NCBI RefSeq assembly: GCF_900176145.1
Contig: NZ_FWWY01000001.1
Location: 1,163,819 to 1,227,818, forward strand
Direction of reading: 5' to 3'
Length of the DNA stretch: 64,000 nucleotides
Source of the DNA: Sulfobacillus thermosulfidooxidans DSM 9293
GTDB taxonomy: Bacteria; Bacillota; Sulfobacillia; Sulfobacillales; Sulfobacillaceae
The position numbers and the translations under genes were made by a program. Of this stretch, positions 46,654 through 57,561 are shown piece after piece. Numbering within the stretch: the stretch's first letter is position 1; every line of letters starts with the position of its first letter. Below the pieces are notes generated by a model that saw only the letters and a list, made by a program, of their open reading frames with translations, was not told the origin of the DNA and did not search any database.

Positions 46654-47124
46654 ATGCACGTGCAATTCCGACTCAATGATGAGCCAGTGGAGAGTCACAT
46701 TGCAGGACATGAAACGTTGCTGGCTGTGTTGCGCGATCAACTCGGAGTGACGGAAGTCAAATACGGGTGTGGAGAAGGCGCATGCGGGGCCTGTGTGGTG
46801 TTGGTGGACGGCAAACCGTTGGCATCGTGCCTAACTTTGTGTGCCAGTGTGGAAAATGCCGACATTATGACCGTGAAAGCCCCCGATCCTTCGGGCTTGT
46901 GGGCCTTGTTACAAGACCGGTTTGCTGCTCATGAAGCGGCTCAATGCGGGTTTTGTTCTCCGGGTTTGTTGGCAAGTTGTTTTGCGTTAATTCAACGCGG
47001 GGAAAAGCTTACCCGCCAACAAATCCGGGAAGCGTTGTCTGGTCACATTTGCCGGTGCACGGGCTACCACCATATTGTCGATGCCGTCGAGGAGGTGATG
47101 ACATTATGGCCAGTCATGTCCTGA
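46654..47124 (+). CDS. Molybdenum hydroxylase [2Fe-2S] subunit (CoxS type), set 1
   Basis: ATG 46654 follows GGAGG by seven bases. The product has 156 residues. The plant-type cluster site is CGEGACGACVVLVDGKPLASC and the C-terminal helical cluster site is CGFCSPG ... CRCTG. It carries electrons from the molybdenum centre to the flavin subunit. It overlaps the large-subunit gene by 19 bases. Confidence 0.94.
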   Translation: MHVQFRLNDEPVESHIAGHETLLAVLRDQLGVTEVKYGCGEGACGACVVLVDGKPLASCLTLCASVENADIMTVKAPDPSGLWALLQDRFAAHEAAQCGFCSPGLLASCFALIQRGEKLTRQQIREALSGHICRCTGYHHIVDAVEEVMTLWPVMS

Positions 47125-48295
47125 CCCCAACCCCATCGATCATTGGCCAAAAGGTGATCCGGGAGGATGTTCGCAAGAAGGTTGCGGGAGAGGTGCTTTA
47201 TAGTGCAGATTGGGTGATGCCGGGCATGCTCTATGCAAAATTGGTGCGCGCATTATACCCCCATGCCAAAATCACGAAAATCGATAGCCAGGGTGCTTAC
47301 CAGGTCCCTGGGGTGGTGCGGGTCATTGAAGCCAAAGATGTTCCCGTCAACCAGTTTTATGATGATCCGAGCGGATTGGGCGAAAAGATTGCCCAACACA
47401 AAGTGTTTCAAGACGATGAAGTGAGGTATGTGGGCGAACCCATTTGTTTGGTCGTTGCTAAGACCCCCGAAGCAGCGGAAAAGGGCGCTGAGGCCATTTG
47501 GGTCGATTACGATATATTACCTTCCGTGCATGATCCGTTGGAGGCGTTAAAAGAAGATGCTCCTTTAGTGCATCCCCACGGTAATACCGTGGTTGAGTGG
47601 AACGTGCATAAGGGCGATGTGGATGCCGTCATTCAAGATCCTGGTTTAGTTCATATTCAGCGCACTTACCGTACCGGGTTCGTGGATCATCTGTATCTGG
47701 AACCGGAATCCGGCGTGGGGTGGATTGATAACGATGGGATTGTGACCTTACGCTGTGCCACACAAGTGTTGGAACATTACCGGGATATTGCCCGCATGTT
47801 AAATCTGCCCGAGAACCGGGTCCGGGTCATTTGTCCCTATGTCGGTGGCGGATTTGGCGGCAAAGAAGACATGACGGTCGAACCGTATTTGGCCATTGCA
47901 ACATGGATTACGCAAAAACCGGTCAAAATGGTGTGGTCCCGGCAAGAATCTCTTCTAGCCAGACCTAAACGACATCCCTTTATCATGACTTATGATGTGT
48001 GGGCCAAGCCACAGGGGGAGCTTGTGGCTATGAAAGTCGATATTACTGGGGATGCGGGGGCCTATGCCATGTTATCCCCCCGCGTCTTATTTGCTGCGGC
48101 GGTTGTGGCCACGGGTCCTTACCGGATCGATCATGTTGATGTCAAATCCCGAGCGGTGTATACCCACAACGTGCCAACAAGTGCTTTTCGCGGGTTTGGC
48201 GCGATGCAAATGGCTTTTGGTTATGAACAAATTATGGAGGAGATAGCCCAGGAACTGGGCATTGATGCCGTCGAGTTCAGGCGGCGTCATTTTAT

Positions 48296-50151
48296 CACGT
48301 ATTTCGCACCCTTTGGTACGTGGTTTGGGCATTTTTTTTATTCCCGTTTCGGAGGGTTGGGGGGCTCCGTATACACGGTCTCGGGTAACGCTAAGGCCTC
48401 CAAAATGGCCAAAAATGTCGCCTGAAAGCGTTGCGGTACGGCGACTTGCCGCGCCCCTGACGGCAACGGAATCACCTGGACGGAATGGAGGTGTCGGATG
48501 ATTTCGTGGCCCGTCGGGTGCGTGAGCACCCGCCGCGCCGGCGAGGGAATGGACACGGCACTGCGGCGCGCGCGCCGCTCCATCACACTATATAACAAGC
48601 ACGCCATCAGGAGCACATAGCCTAACGCTTCCACCCGTTCGGGCTTTTTCACAAACAAGGCATCCACAAACAACGGATCTTTCAAAAAGTGGAAATGGCG
48701 TTCACAGTGCACTTGCCCTTTATATTCCTGCAAGAGGGCACGCGCGTCCCAGTCGCGGCGATCTAACGGGGTGATCAACACGAAGGTGGCCTGGCGTTCC
48801 CATTCGCGTTGCCGTTGGGCGGCGTTCACCGCGCCGATGGTGGCCGTGACGCGCCACCCGATTTTGGTCTGGGGTTCCTCCGTTTTCGGCGGTCGGCCCC
48901 GGCGGCTACGGGGGAGGCGCTGCACTTCTTCATGGAGGGTCGTCTCCACCGCAAACCACGCAGTTTCGCGGCGGGCTTGCCACTGGCGGGCCGCCTGAGC
49001 GGCGTCCTCGCGACAGTCATAGAGCGTCTGGGACAGGACGTGGGCGGCGTCGGCCAAGGCTTTGCGGGCGTTGGCGATTTGCTGATCCAGGGTTTTTTCT
49101 TTGTGGGTCTCCAGCCGGGAAGATCGGTAGACGACCAGCCGATAGGGCACGTCATCGATCATAGCCTGTTGCTCGGAGGCCCAATACTCCGCCGCGTCGC
49201 GGCGGGCGGCGACCGACCCGAGGAAGGTCCAGGCATCTTGAGCCCACGCCGTCTCTTTCGCGGTCTGCGCCACGGCAAATGTCGAAGGACACCGCGAGAT
49301 GAAGCGGAGGTTGGCCTGACGCAGGCCGGCGAGATTGGGCTTCGTGACTAAGGACGAGTCGGCGACATAGATCACATCGTGAAGCTCTTGGGGCGAAAAG
49401 GCGGCCACTAACTCCTCAATCATCCGGCGATTGAGGGTTTTGTCCGAGGTATTGCCCGAGGCCACCGACCCAAAGCGCAAGACCCCTTCCCCATTCACAA
49501 ACACCGTTAAGAGCACTTGTTTGAGATCGGGGCGCCGATCTTTCGAATGGCCGCGCCGGGGCATCGCACGGGGAGGGACGGCGGCATCGTCGACCGCCGT
49601 GGGGTCGCAGGGCTCTGTGTCGTCTTCGGCGGACCGATAGGCCCCCTGCAACGATCGGGAGGTACTGTCCCAATGCCCCGAACGCAGTTCAATCGCTTCT
49701 CGAGCATAAGCCTGCGCGGCTACCGCCGTAAACACCGCGGCGGGCCCGGCCTGAAACAGTTTATCCAACGCCCGCCCCAGCGCATCATCGGTAAAATCCG
49801 CGGCCGTACGGCCGCGCCCGAGCAACAAGGGCACATCCGTTTCTGCGAGACGATCCGGGACGCGATACAGAGGGGATTTGCCCGTCAAAATGTCGAGCAC
49901 CATCGCCAAAATGCGTTCACCCGGCGATGTCCGACATTGCTGCGCATCCCAAACCAATAAGGTATTTAAGAGATCCACGAATCCGATAGCATCCGCGATC
50001 CCGCGAATTACGGGCGCGGCGCCGACAACCCGACTGGGCAACTCGACAAGTTTCATAAAGAGAATATTCGACACGCGACCGCCAAATCCTTTGCGAGAAC
50101 ATTCCGTCTATAATTAATACTAAATGGAAAAATTTAGGTGCGGAAAACCTG
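48296..50151 (-). mobile_element. IS1634-family insertion sequence with 6-bp target duplication
   Basis: Terminal inverted repeats are CACGTATTTCGCACC (48296-48310) and, as complement, CAGGTTTTCCGCACC (50137-50151), matching at 12 of 15 positions. TTTTAT flanks the element on both sides (48290-48295 and 50152-50157). The element is 1856 bp and clearly richer in GC than the interrupted gene. Confidence 0.92.
48338..50074 (-). CDS. IS1634-family transposase
   Basis: The product has 578 residues, starting at GTG 50074; ATG 50056 (MKLVELPSRVVG) is an alternative. The N-terminal region has the DUF4277-like part (RTSPGERILAMVLDILTGKSPL, ADFTDDALGRALDKLF). The DDE catalytic domain includes HWDSTS, IYVADSSLVTK and the long insertion domain before LQEYKGQVHCERHFHFLKDPLF with the catalytic Glu. 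It is intact and may be active. Confidence 0.92.
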   Translation of the reverse strand: MSNILFMKLVELPSRVVGAAPVIRGIADAIGFVDLLNTLLVWDAQQCRTSPGERILAMVLDILTGKSPLYRVPDRLAETDVPLLLGRGRTAADFTDDALGRALDKLFQAGPAAVFTAVAAQAYAREAIELRSGHWDSTSRSLQGAYRSAEDDTEPCDPTAVDDAAVPPRAMPRRGHSKDRRPDLKQVLLTVFVNGEGVLRFGSVASGNTSDKTLNRRMIEELVAAFSPQELHDVIYVADSSLVTKPNLAGLRQANLRFISRCPSTFAVAQTAKETAWAQDAWTFLGSVAARRDAAEYWASEQQAMIDDVPYRLVVYRSSRLETHKEKTLDQQIANARKALADAAHVLSQTLYDCREDAAQAARQWQARRETAWFAVETTLHEEVQRLPRSRRGRPPKTEEPQTKIGWRVTATIGAVNAAQRQREWERQATFVLITPLDRRDWDARALLQEYKGQVHCERHFHFLKDPLFVDALFVKKPERVEALGYVLLMACLLYSVMERRARRSAVSIPSPARRVLTHPTGHEIIRHLHSVQVIPLPSGARQVAVPQRFQATFLAILEALALPETVYTEPPNPPKRE

Positions 50152-51305
50152 TTTTATCCGCAAAGGCGACAAGTTAGCAACAGGAGAAATCCAGGACACG
50201 GCGGTGTGGCTCAATCAAACCTTGGATAAAGTTTTAGAAGAGCTAGGAGATGCACCGGTTCCGGCAGATTCTTCTAAACGCATTGGGCGGGGCATTGCCT
50301 GCACCATGCAACCTTATGGCCGTACGGTGTGGTTTCATGATCATGCTTCTTGCTGGCTCAATCTCGAGTCCGATGGTAGCGTGGTCTTAAGAATTGGCGT
50401 TCCGGATATTGGTGGGGGCCAAGCCGCGTCTTTGTGTCAAATTGCTGCTGAAATTCTCCACGTACCTCTAGAGGATGTGCGGCCCTATTACGGAGACAGT
50501 GCGCTGACGCCTTTGGCTGGGGGAACATTCGCCACCCGTCAACTCTATATGTCGGGCAATGCCGTGGTAAAAGCCGCTTTAGCACTTCAAGAGAAAATCG
50601 AACAGGTGCTGACCATGACATGGGGCGAACACCAATGGCAATGGCAAGATGGGTTTGCTCATTCGGCTTCTGGGCTTAAAATATCCCGGTCCGCTATTTA
50701 TGAAGCGGCAAATGCCTTACATTCCCCTCTTAGTGTGCATACCACTTTTCATGCGGAAACCGGTGAGGGCTATGACAACCGCAAGGGCCGGGCGTTTAAA
50801 ACATTTCCCGACTTTACCTTTGGGTGTCATGGTGCAGTAGTGGAAGTCGATGAAGAAACCGGCGCGGTGAAGGTCCTGCGCTATGTCGCCAGTCACGATG
50901 TCGGAGTAGCCATTAACCCTTTAAGCGTAGAAGGGCAAATTCATGGCGGTGTCGTGCAAGGGCTGGGTTATGCCTTGTCTGAAGAGGTGATCTATCAAGA
51001 AGGGCAATGTGTGACCACATTGTTCAGTCAATATATGGTGCCAACCGCCAAGGAAATGCCTGATATCACCGCCATTATTCTCGAGTCGCACGAGGGCAAA
51101 GGGCCATTTCATGCAAGAGGAATTGGGGAGCCCGCGATTTCCCCGGTGGCTCCCGCCGTAGCCAATGCGATTGCCAATGCCTTAGGATCATCCTTGCGTG
51201 TGCGCTCCCTACCCATGACGGCGGAGAAAATTTGGCGTGAACTTTCTTCGGTGAGCCAGGAGTAAATCTCCTTACGGGGTTACGGGAAAAGGGGGTGACA
51301 ATCTG

Positions 51306-53249
51306 ATGCGTTTTGATGAGAACCATTTGGCATTCACCGTCATTGGGCGAGATAAAGAGAGACAATTGATTGTGGCGGCGTTAATGGCGAAGCGTCCCGT
51401 TTTATTGGTTGGGGCTCCGGGAACTTCTAAAACGACGCTATTGCAAGGGATCGTGCACACTATGACGCATTTTGGTGGCGTCTACCCCGTCACGGGGGAT
51501 GATCAATTATCCATTACCGCATTGGTGGGAACCTATGATCCGGCGGGGGTGATGAAAGATGGCTACAAGCCCGAATATTTTATCCCAGGCCCCTTAACCC
51601 AGGCCATGGAACAAGGCGGGATTCTTTACATTGAAGAGCTTAACCGGACTCAAAGTTCGACATTAAATGCTTTACTAACCGTCTTGTCAGATGGCTATTT
51701 GGACATTCCCCGGCGCGGGCGCATCTGGGCCCTGGAGTCCTTTGGGGTGGTGGCAGCAAGTAATCCGCTAGATGATGTGGGAACGGAACGTTTGTCACGG
51801 GGACTGCTTGACCGCTTTGTGACCATCTATCTCGATTATCAAACCCGGGACGAAGAACAAGATATTGTGCGTCAGCATGTGCCAAGAGCTAACCCTGAGT
51901 GGATTGATTACAGTGTTGAGGTGATGCGGCGGACTAGACAACATCAAGACTTGCTCTATGGTTCCTCCGTTCGGGGAGCGATTGACTTCCTTAAAATCTT
52001 AGAACACGTGGCGTCGGATGGGGATACGGTCATTTGGGATGTGGGGATTACCGCGTTCTCGAGCAAGGTAGCCGCGCGTCCTTCGGCAGGGCGCCGTGTG
52101 CAGGACATTCTTCTTGAGATCATGAAAAGTCAGCCTTTACCTAATCCCCCTCCTTTTTCCCACTGGCCCTCTTTTCCAAAACCGCCTGAAACGGCAAATG
52201 GACCGGGCATGTTAGGAAGCGAAGCCAGGCGCAAGAACGCGGGTGATAGCACAACCCAAGAGTCCCTACCGGAGGCACCTTTTGACGGCAAAGAATCCCC
52301 GTCTTCGTCCACCCGCATTGACATGGCATGGCAAGGGGAGACAGGAGGAATCCGGGGACGCTCTCTTTTGCACGAATCCCCGGATTTGCCACCTTCTTTG
52401 CATTTTGGCCTCACCCAGCAAGAAGAACGAAGGGGGGATAAGCCGTCTACCCCCTGGGTGGATGAGGCCATGCTAAAACAGCTGCGCTCGTCCCATTATG
52501 CGCCGCTATTGCCCACCATTTCGACGTCTTATGGCCGGCGATATCAAGGCCATCACGTGGTTCCTTTCCGGGAGGGAATTTTTGGAGAACTAGATGTTGC
52601 CGCCACATTGGACAATTTGGCCCGGGATCCTACCAGGGACCGGCTCTCGTCGATGATGATGCGTGCACTCAGGCCAGGTACCCGTCATTTTGCCTTGCTC
52701 GTTGATCATTCGGGATCGATGGCCGGGGAGAAATTGGCGGTAGCCTTAGCGATTTCTAGTGTCTTAGCGTATTATTCGCATACGCTAAAGATGGCCTATG
52801 GGGTATACGTCTTTGATCAACAGGTCCATGAGATTAAACGCACGAACGATTACCGGACGCTGGATGAGGTGGTTGAGCATTTATTACATCTGGAAGAAGG
52901 ACGCAGTACCGATCTATCCCTGGCGCTTCGCTATGCCGCACAATTAGGCGATCGGGATCCTGACCTGGAAGTGATTTTGGTCAGCGATTTGATGCCAACC
53001 CGCGGGGAAAAGACCTTTGGGGCTTTACGTCAAAGAATTCAAAAAATCCCCCATCTTTATATCTGCCATGTCCCCAAGGCTGGTGAGAGGGTGTTTTCTA
53101 AAACGATTGATCATCATGCTGAGAATCTCGATCTCTATGGTCTATGGGGTCTGTCTTGGGTCGGCGCTAAACGGTTTTGTTCTGTGACGAGCCTAAGGGA
53201 TATCAGCACGTTCCTGGGATTGCTTTCGGGTCGAGATACGTGGCTTTAG
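51306..53249 (+). CDS. MoxR-type AAA+ ATPase fused to a VWA domain (CoxD-CoxE-like)
   Basis: ATG 51306 follows AAGGGGG. The product has 647 residues. Residues 1-290 are a MoxR AAA+ domain with Walker A GAPGTSKTTL (36-45), Walker B ILYIEELNR and an arginine-finger region. A low-complexity linker follows (about 290-400, rich in Pro, Ser and charged residues). Residues 440-640 are a von Willebrand A domain with the MIDAS LVDHSGSMAG. In CO dehydrogenase clusters CoxD (AAA+) and CoxE (VWA) are separate proteins that mature the molybdenum site; here they are one chain. It lies between the two hydroxylase sets and could serve both. Confidence 0.88.
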   Translation: MRFDENHLAFTVIGRDKERQLIVAALMAKRPVLLVGAPGTSKTTLLQGIVHTMTHFGGVYPVTGDDQLSITALVGTYDPAGVMKDGYKPEYFIPGPLTQAMEQGGILYIEELNRTQSSTLNALLTVLSDGYLDIPRRGRIWALESFGVVAASNPLDDVGTERLSRGLLDRFVTIYLDYQTRDEEQDIVRQHVPRANPEWIDYSVEVMRRTRQHQDLLYGSSVRGAIDFLKILEHVASDGDTVIWDVGITAFSSKVAARPSAGRRVQDILLEIMKSQPLPNPPPFSHWPSFPKPPETANGPGMLGSEARRKNAGDSTTQESLPEAPFDGKESPSSSTRIDMAWQGETGGIRGRSLLHESPDLPPSLHFGLTQQEERRGDKPSTPWVDEAMLKQLRSSHYAPLLPTISTSYGRRYQGHHVVPFREGIFGELDVAATLDNLARDPTRDRLSSMMMRALRPGTRHFALLVDHSGSMAGEKLAVALAISSVLAYYSHTLKMAYGVYVFDQQVHEIKRTNDYRTLDEVVEHLLHLEEGRSTDLSLALRYAAQLGDRDPDLEVILVSDLMPTRGEKTFGALRQRIQKIPHLYICHVPKAGERVFSKTIDHHAENLDLYGLWGLSWVGAKRFCSVTSLRDISTFLGLLSGRDTWL

Positions 53250-53315
53250 ATCGCCTTGGCGGATGACGAGACCACCAAGAATTGCTTCGATTATCTACAA
53301 AAGGAGGTCATCTCT

Positions 53316-56140
53316 TTGCAAGAATTGACCCTCACTGTCAACGGGAAGCATCATCATCTTCTTATCCCTGAAATGCGCACACTGCAAGATGTTTTGCGTG
53401 AGGATTTAGGAATGACGGGGACCAAAAAGGTCTGTAATGACGGGTATTGCGGGGCTTGCACGGTTCTTCTCAATCAACAAGCGGTCAAGAGCTGTTTGGT
53501 TCTGGCGCTTAATGTCAACGGGGAAGACATTGTGACCATTGAAGGGTTAAGCGCCAATCACCGTTTAGATCCCCTGCAACAAGCCTTTATTGACCATGGG
53601 GCGACCCAGTGCGGGATGTGCACGCCGGGCATGATCTTATCGGCGAAGGCGTTATTGTTGCACCAGCCTCACCCCACAGAAGATGACATTAAAGAGGCCA
53701 TTAAAGGGAATTTATGCCGCTGCACAGGATATGTCAAAATTGTCGAAGCGATAAAGGCTCTGGCCGAGACCTCGTCCCCATCTTCCCTGGCCCACAGTTC
53801 GCCCCTGGCCTTAGAAGAAGCCGGTAAAGAGGTAGTGGGACATGGGGTGCTGCGGGTGGATGGACAAGAAAAGGTCAGTGGACAAGCCTCTTACGTCATC
53901 GATATGACACTACCGGGCATGCTCTATGGCGCGATATTGCGCAGTCCCATTCCCCACGGCCGAATCCTGTCCATTAAGACGGAAGCCTGTTTAGCCTTAG
54001 AGGGTGTGATGGCCGTAATTACGGGCCAAGATATGCCGTCCAAAGGATTTGGCGCTTTTGTGGCGGACGAAACGGGACTCGCGGTAGACAAAGTGCGTTA
54101 TGTGGGAGATGGGGTGGCGGCTGTCTGTGCTACCGATGAAGAGACGGCCAGAAGAGCGTTATCTTTGATTGAAGTAGAATATGAGGAATTACCGTATGTG
54201 ACGGATCCCGAAGAAGCCTTAGCGGAAAATGCTCCCAAAATTCATGATGTGGAGCGCAATATCGTCGCCCATAATCAAGTCGTGGGCGGAGATGTCCAGC
54301 AAGGGTTTAAAGAGGCTGACTTTATTTTTGAAGACCGTTTTGTCACCTCAAAACAAGCCCATACCTGTTTAGAACCCCATGTGTGTATTGCTGACTGGGA
54401 TTTGTCAGGCAAAATCACGTTGTATGACTCGACTCAAACCCCTTATTTCATGCGCTATCATCTGGCCAATATTTTTGATCTGCCAACCAGTAAAATTCGG
54501 GTCATTGCGCCCTATGTTGGCGGCGGATTTGGTAGCAAGAGTGAGGTCCAGGCGATTCACGTCTGTGCCTTAATCCTGTCCAAAATGACGGGAAAACCCG
54601 TCAAGATGGCGCATGACCGAGATGAAGAATTTATTGCCAGCCGGACACGCCATAAAGAAATCATCTATCTCAAGACTGGGGTTAAAAAAGATGGCCGCAT
54701 TACCGCCAGACAAGCGCGGGTGATTGTGGATAATGGGGCATATACCAGTTATGGACCGGGCGTGTCCCTCACTCAATCGATGTTAGGTGGGGCCGTTTAT
54801 AAAATTCCTCATTACCGTTATGACGGCTATGTGGTCTATACCAATACGCCTATTGGGGGAGCTTTTAGGGGATTTGGCAGCCCACAATTTACTTATGCGG
54901 CGGAAAGTCAAGCTGATATGATCGCCGCCCGTTTAGGGATGGACCCGTTAACCTTTCGCCGAATCAATTTAACGGAGACTGGCGATCGGGCGATTTCAGG
55001 ACCGGTGTTGCGCACCAATGGCGCGCGCGAAACGTTGGAGCGGGTGGTTCGAGAACTCGGATATGATTTCCCGGATTCGAATAACCGGTTAAAGAAACCG
55101 CCCTATGTGGGAATCGGCTTTGCCGTGGGGACACATTTTACCAGCGGGAAGTTTCACCCTGAAGCCAATGCGGATTTTTGCGGAGCGACGGTTAAGGTGA
55201 ATGATGATGGCTCGGTAAACATTTTGGCTGGCGTGGTGGAAATGGGAACAGGATGTGCCACCACGTTATCGCAAGTTGCGGCTGAAGAACTGGGGATTGA
55301 TCTCCGTGATATTGAAATTACCCTAAGTGATTCGGAAATGACACCGCCGGACCTGGGCACTTTTGGGTCACGAGCCACCACCTTGGGCGGGCGTGCCGTA
55401 CAAGAAGCGTGCCGCAAGATTAAGGTCCAATTGACCAAGGAAGCCGCCGGACGTCTTGGCTGTTCCCCACAAGATGTCAAGTTTCACAACAAGCAGGTTT
55501 TTGCAGCCTCGGACCCAGAACATGGCATCGATTTAGGGGAACTCGTGCATACCATGCTCTTTCGCGATGGTGGGGGCACTCATGTGATGGCTAGTGCGCA
55601 CTTTGATGCTCCCTGTTCTTTACCGGATCCGGAAACCGGTGTCGGAGATTTTGCCATGAGTTATTCATTTGGAACCCATGGAGTTGTCCTGCAAGTGGAT
55701 CCGGATACCGGGAAAATCACAATTTTAAAGGTGGTGGCCGCAACGGACTGTGGCCGTATCATTAATCCTTTAGGTGCTGAAGGGCAAGTGCACGGTGGTA
55801 TTATGCAGGGACTAGGTTACGCCTTGTATGAAGATTTTAAGTGGTCGATGGACAGCCCCTTTCGACCCGGTTTGGCCAATACAAGATTCCGACGGTCATG
55901 ACCGTGCCTCCTATCCAGACATTATGGGTCGAAACCGACGATCCCCATGGTCTTTACGGGTCGAAAGGACTCGCTGAAATGGGAATGGTCCCCACTGCCC
56001 CAGCTGTGGCTAACGCGGTCTATGATGCCATAGGGGTCCGCATTACCGATTTGCCGATAACTCCGGAAAAGATTTTGCGCGCACTCAGATCGCAACGGCA
56101 ATTCCCATCAAAGGCCCAATCAAAGGAGACGATCTCATGA
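53316..56140 (+). pseudogene. Fused [2Fe-2S]-molybdopterin hydroxylase (CoxS-CoxL fusion), frameshifted near the C-terminus
   Basis: TTG 53316 is about eight bases after AAGGAGG. Residues 1-150 are a CoxS domain (CNDGYCGACTVLL, CGMCTPG, CRCTG); a linker of about 25 residues leads into a full XDH-type large subunit (VGGGFGSKSEV, GGAFRGFGSPQ). The frame breaks near 55835-55841 after YEDFK; adding one base leads into VVDGQPLSTRFGQYKIPT and on to KGLAEMGMVPTAPAVANAV, which holds the active-site Glu. The corrected protein has about 941 residues. As read, the last 85 residues are lost. The end overlaps the coxG-like gene (ATGA). Confidence 0.88.
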
Positions 56141-56595
56141 ACATTATGGAGCACATTTCTGTTCCCCTAGAGCCTGATGCCCTTTGGGAGATGTTAACCA
56201 AAGACTTTGAACAGGTTGCCCAATGTTTGCCCGGTCTTTGGGAATTTACTTGGGAAGAGGACAACCGTTATCACATGCAAATGAGCGTTAAAGTGGGGCC
56301 TGTGGCCATGAATTTTGTCGGCGAACTCCTGTTAAAGCAGATTGATGCCGCAAACAAAATCTTGCAGATGGAAAGTACGGCCCGTGATCCGAAAATGGCC
56401 TCGTCTACCACGATGAATTTGACCATTCAGCTCAAAGAAGATGGCGACGGCAGTCTCATTGTGGTCGATGCCCAAGTGGATGTGCGGGGGAAAGCGGCAT
56501 CCCTGGGCTGGGGCATGATCCAACCCAAAGCGAAGAGCTTGATGAAAGATTTTGCCAAGAATCTGAAAGGGCTCGTCACGGAGCCGACAACGTAA
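56137..56595 (+). CDS. CoxG-like SRPBCC-fold protein
   Basis: ATG 56137 follows AAAGGAG. The product has 152 residues. The CoxG pattern is visible: FEQVAQCLPGLWEF, VKVGPVAMNFVGE, DARVDV-like VDAQVDVRGKAASLGWGMI. CoxG-type proteins are SRPBCC hydrophobic-cavity proteins that accompany molybdenum hydroxylases and help assemble or anchor them at the membrane. It is translationally coupled to the fused hydroxylase gene. Confidence 0.9.
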   Translation: MNIMEHISVPLEPDALWEMLTKDFEQVAQCLPGLWEFTWEEDNRYHMQMSVKVGPVAMNFVGELLLKQIDAANKILQMESTARDPKMASSTTMNLTIQLKEDGDGSLIVVDAQVDVRGKAASLGWGMIQPKAKSLMKDFAKNLKGLVTEPTT

Positions 56596-56625
56596 AGAAA
56601 CGAGCCGTAAAGGGAGGGATGATCG

Positions 56626-57489
56626 GTGCAATTTGTGCAGCCACAAACGGTGGATGAGGTTTTAGAATGGCAATCACGACTTGGCCCCAACAGCAAATTG
56701 ATGGCGGGTGGCCAGTCACTTTTGGCCATGATGCGACAGAAGGTCATCGAACCCGAGGCGATTATCAGTTTAAAACACGTCAAGGACTTGCACCGGGTAG
56801 CACTCCAAGAGGATGGCTCGTTATTTATTGGCAGCATGCTGACCCATCATCAAATTGCGACACATCCTCTGATTGGACGCCATGCTCCGTTATTAGCTGA
56901 GACGGCAAGAAAAGTCGCATCGGTACAAATTCGCAATCTTGGAACATGGGGCGGCAATATTGCCCACGGGGAACCCGGTGCAGACCCGCCTGCGGCGCTC
57001 ATGGTGTCTTCCGCTCAAGTTGAATTGATGGGAGAAGGAGGAAGATCCCGGCTCGTGGCGATAAAAGACTTCTTTCTCGATTACCTCACCACCGATATTC
57101 GGGAAGGGGAACTGATTACGGGCTTTATTATTCCGCCCACGCCTCCTGGCACTTTCAGTGCTTACGATAAATATACGTTACGCGATGATGGGGATTTAGC
57201 GATTGTCGGCATGGCAATGCGGCTTCAGATGACACCCGCCCATCAGATTGCGGATTTAGAGATTGCCTTAAGTGGGGTATCGGTGGTGCCCATTCAAATC
57301 CCCAGGATTTCAGAGCGCGTGTTAGGCCAAACTCTGACGGATCCCGTCATCAAGGATATTGCGGAATATGTGAAAAATGCCTGTGATCCGCTTTCCGATG
57401 TTGAGGTTTCCAGTGAATACCGGCGGTGGGTCATTGAAGCGCTGATTACAAAGCAATTGTCATCGTTTTCTGAGGCTTCAAGCCTGTGA
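56626..57489 (+). CDS. Molybdenum hydroxylase FAD-binding subunit (CoxM type), set 2
   Basis: GTG 56626 follows AAAGGGAGG. The product has 287 residues. LMAGGQSLLAMMRQKV and IRNLGTWGGNIAHGEPGADPPAAL are the two FAD motifs. It completes set 2 with the fused large subunit and CoxG. It is only moderately similar to the set 1 FAD subunit, so the sets probably act on different substrates. Confidence 0.92.
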   Translation: MQFVQPQTVDEVLEWQSRLGPNSKLMAGGQSLLAMMRQKVIEPEAIISLKHVKDLHRVALQEDGSLFIGSMLTHHQIATHPLIGRHAPLLAETARKVASVQIRNLGTWGGNIAHGEPGADPPAALMVSSAQVELMGEGGRSRLVAIKDFFLDYLTTDIREGELITGFIIPPTPPGTFSAYDKYTLRDDGDLAIVGMAMRLQMTPAHQIADLEIALSGVSVVPIQIPRISERVLGQTLTDPVIKDIAEYVKNACDPLSDVEVSSEYRRWVIEALITKQLSSFSEASSL

Positions 57490-57561
57490 GGGTTTGCTTT
57501 TATCCAGGACCATGCTCCGTATCAAAGTGCTATCCCCTCTTGCGAAAAGGAGTTTATGCTG

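Larger units (their letters stand above)
47106..51265 (+). pseudogene. Molybdenum hydroxylase large subunit (CoxL/XdhA type), interrupted by an insertion sequence
   Basis: ATG 47106 follows GAGGAGG. The first part (47106-48295) reads through VGGGFGGKED and SAFRGFGAMQ, the molybdopterin motifs, to RRRHF. The second part (50158-51265) begins IRKGDKLATGE and ends with the active-site GIGEPAISP. Removing the element and one TTTTAT copy joins RRHFIRKGD in frame and gives 765 residues, the normal family length. The AFRGFG loop resembles xanthine dehydrogenase-type enzymes, not the CSFR loop of true CO dehydrogenase. The gene is inactive as it stands. Confidence 0.93.

Noticed and set aside
48809-49351. 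180-codon frame on the plus strand inside the IS1634 element
   Set aside because: It is antisense to the transposase and its translation is Gly/Arg-rich shadow sequence.
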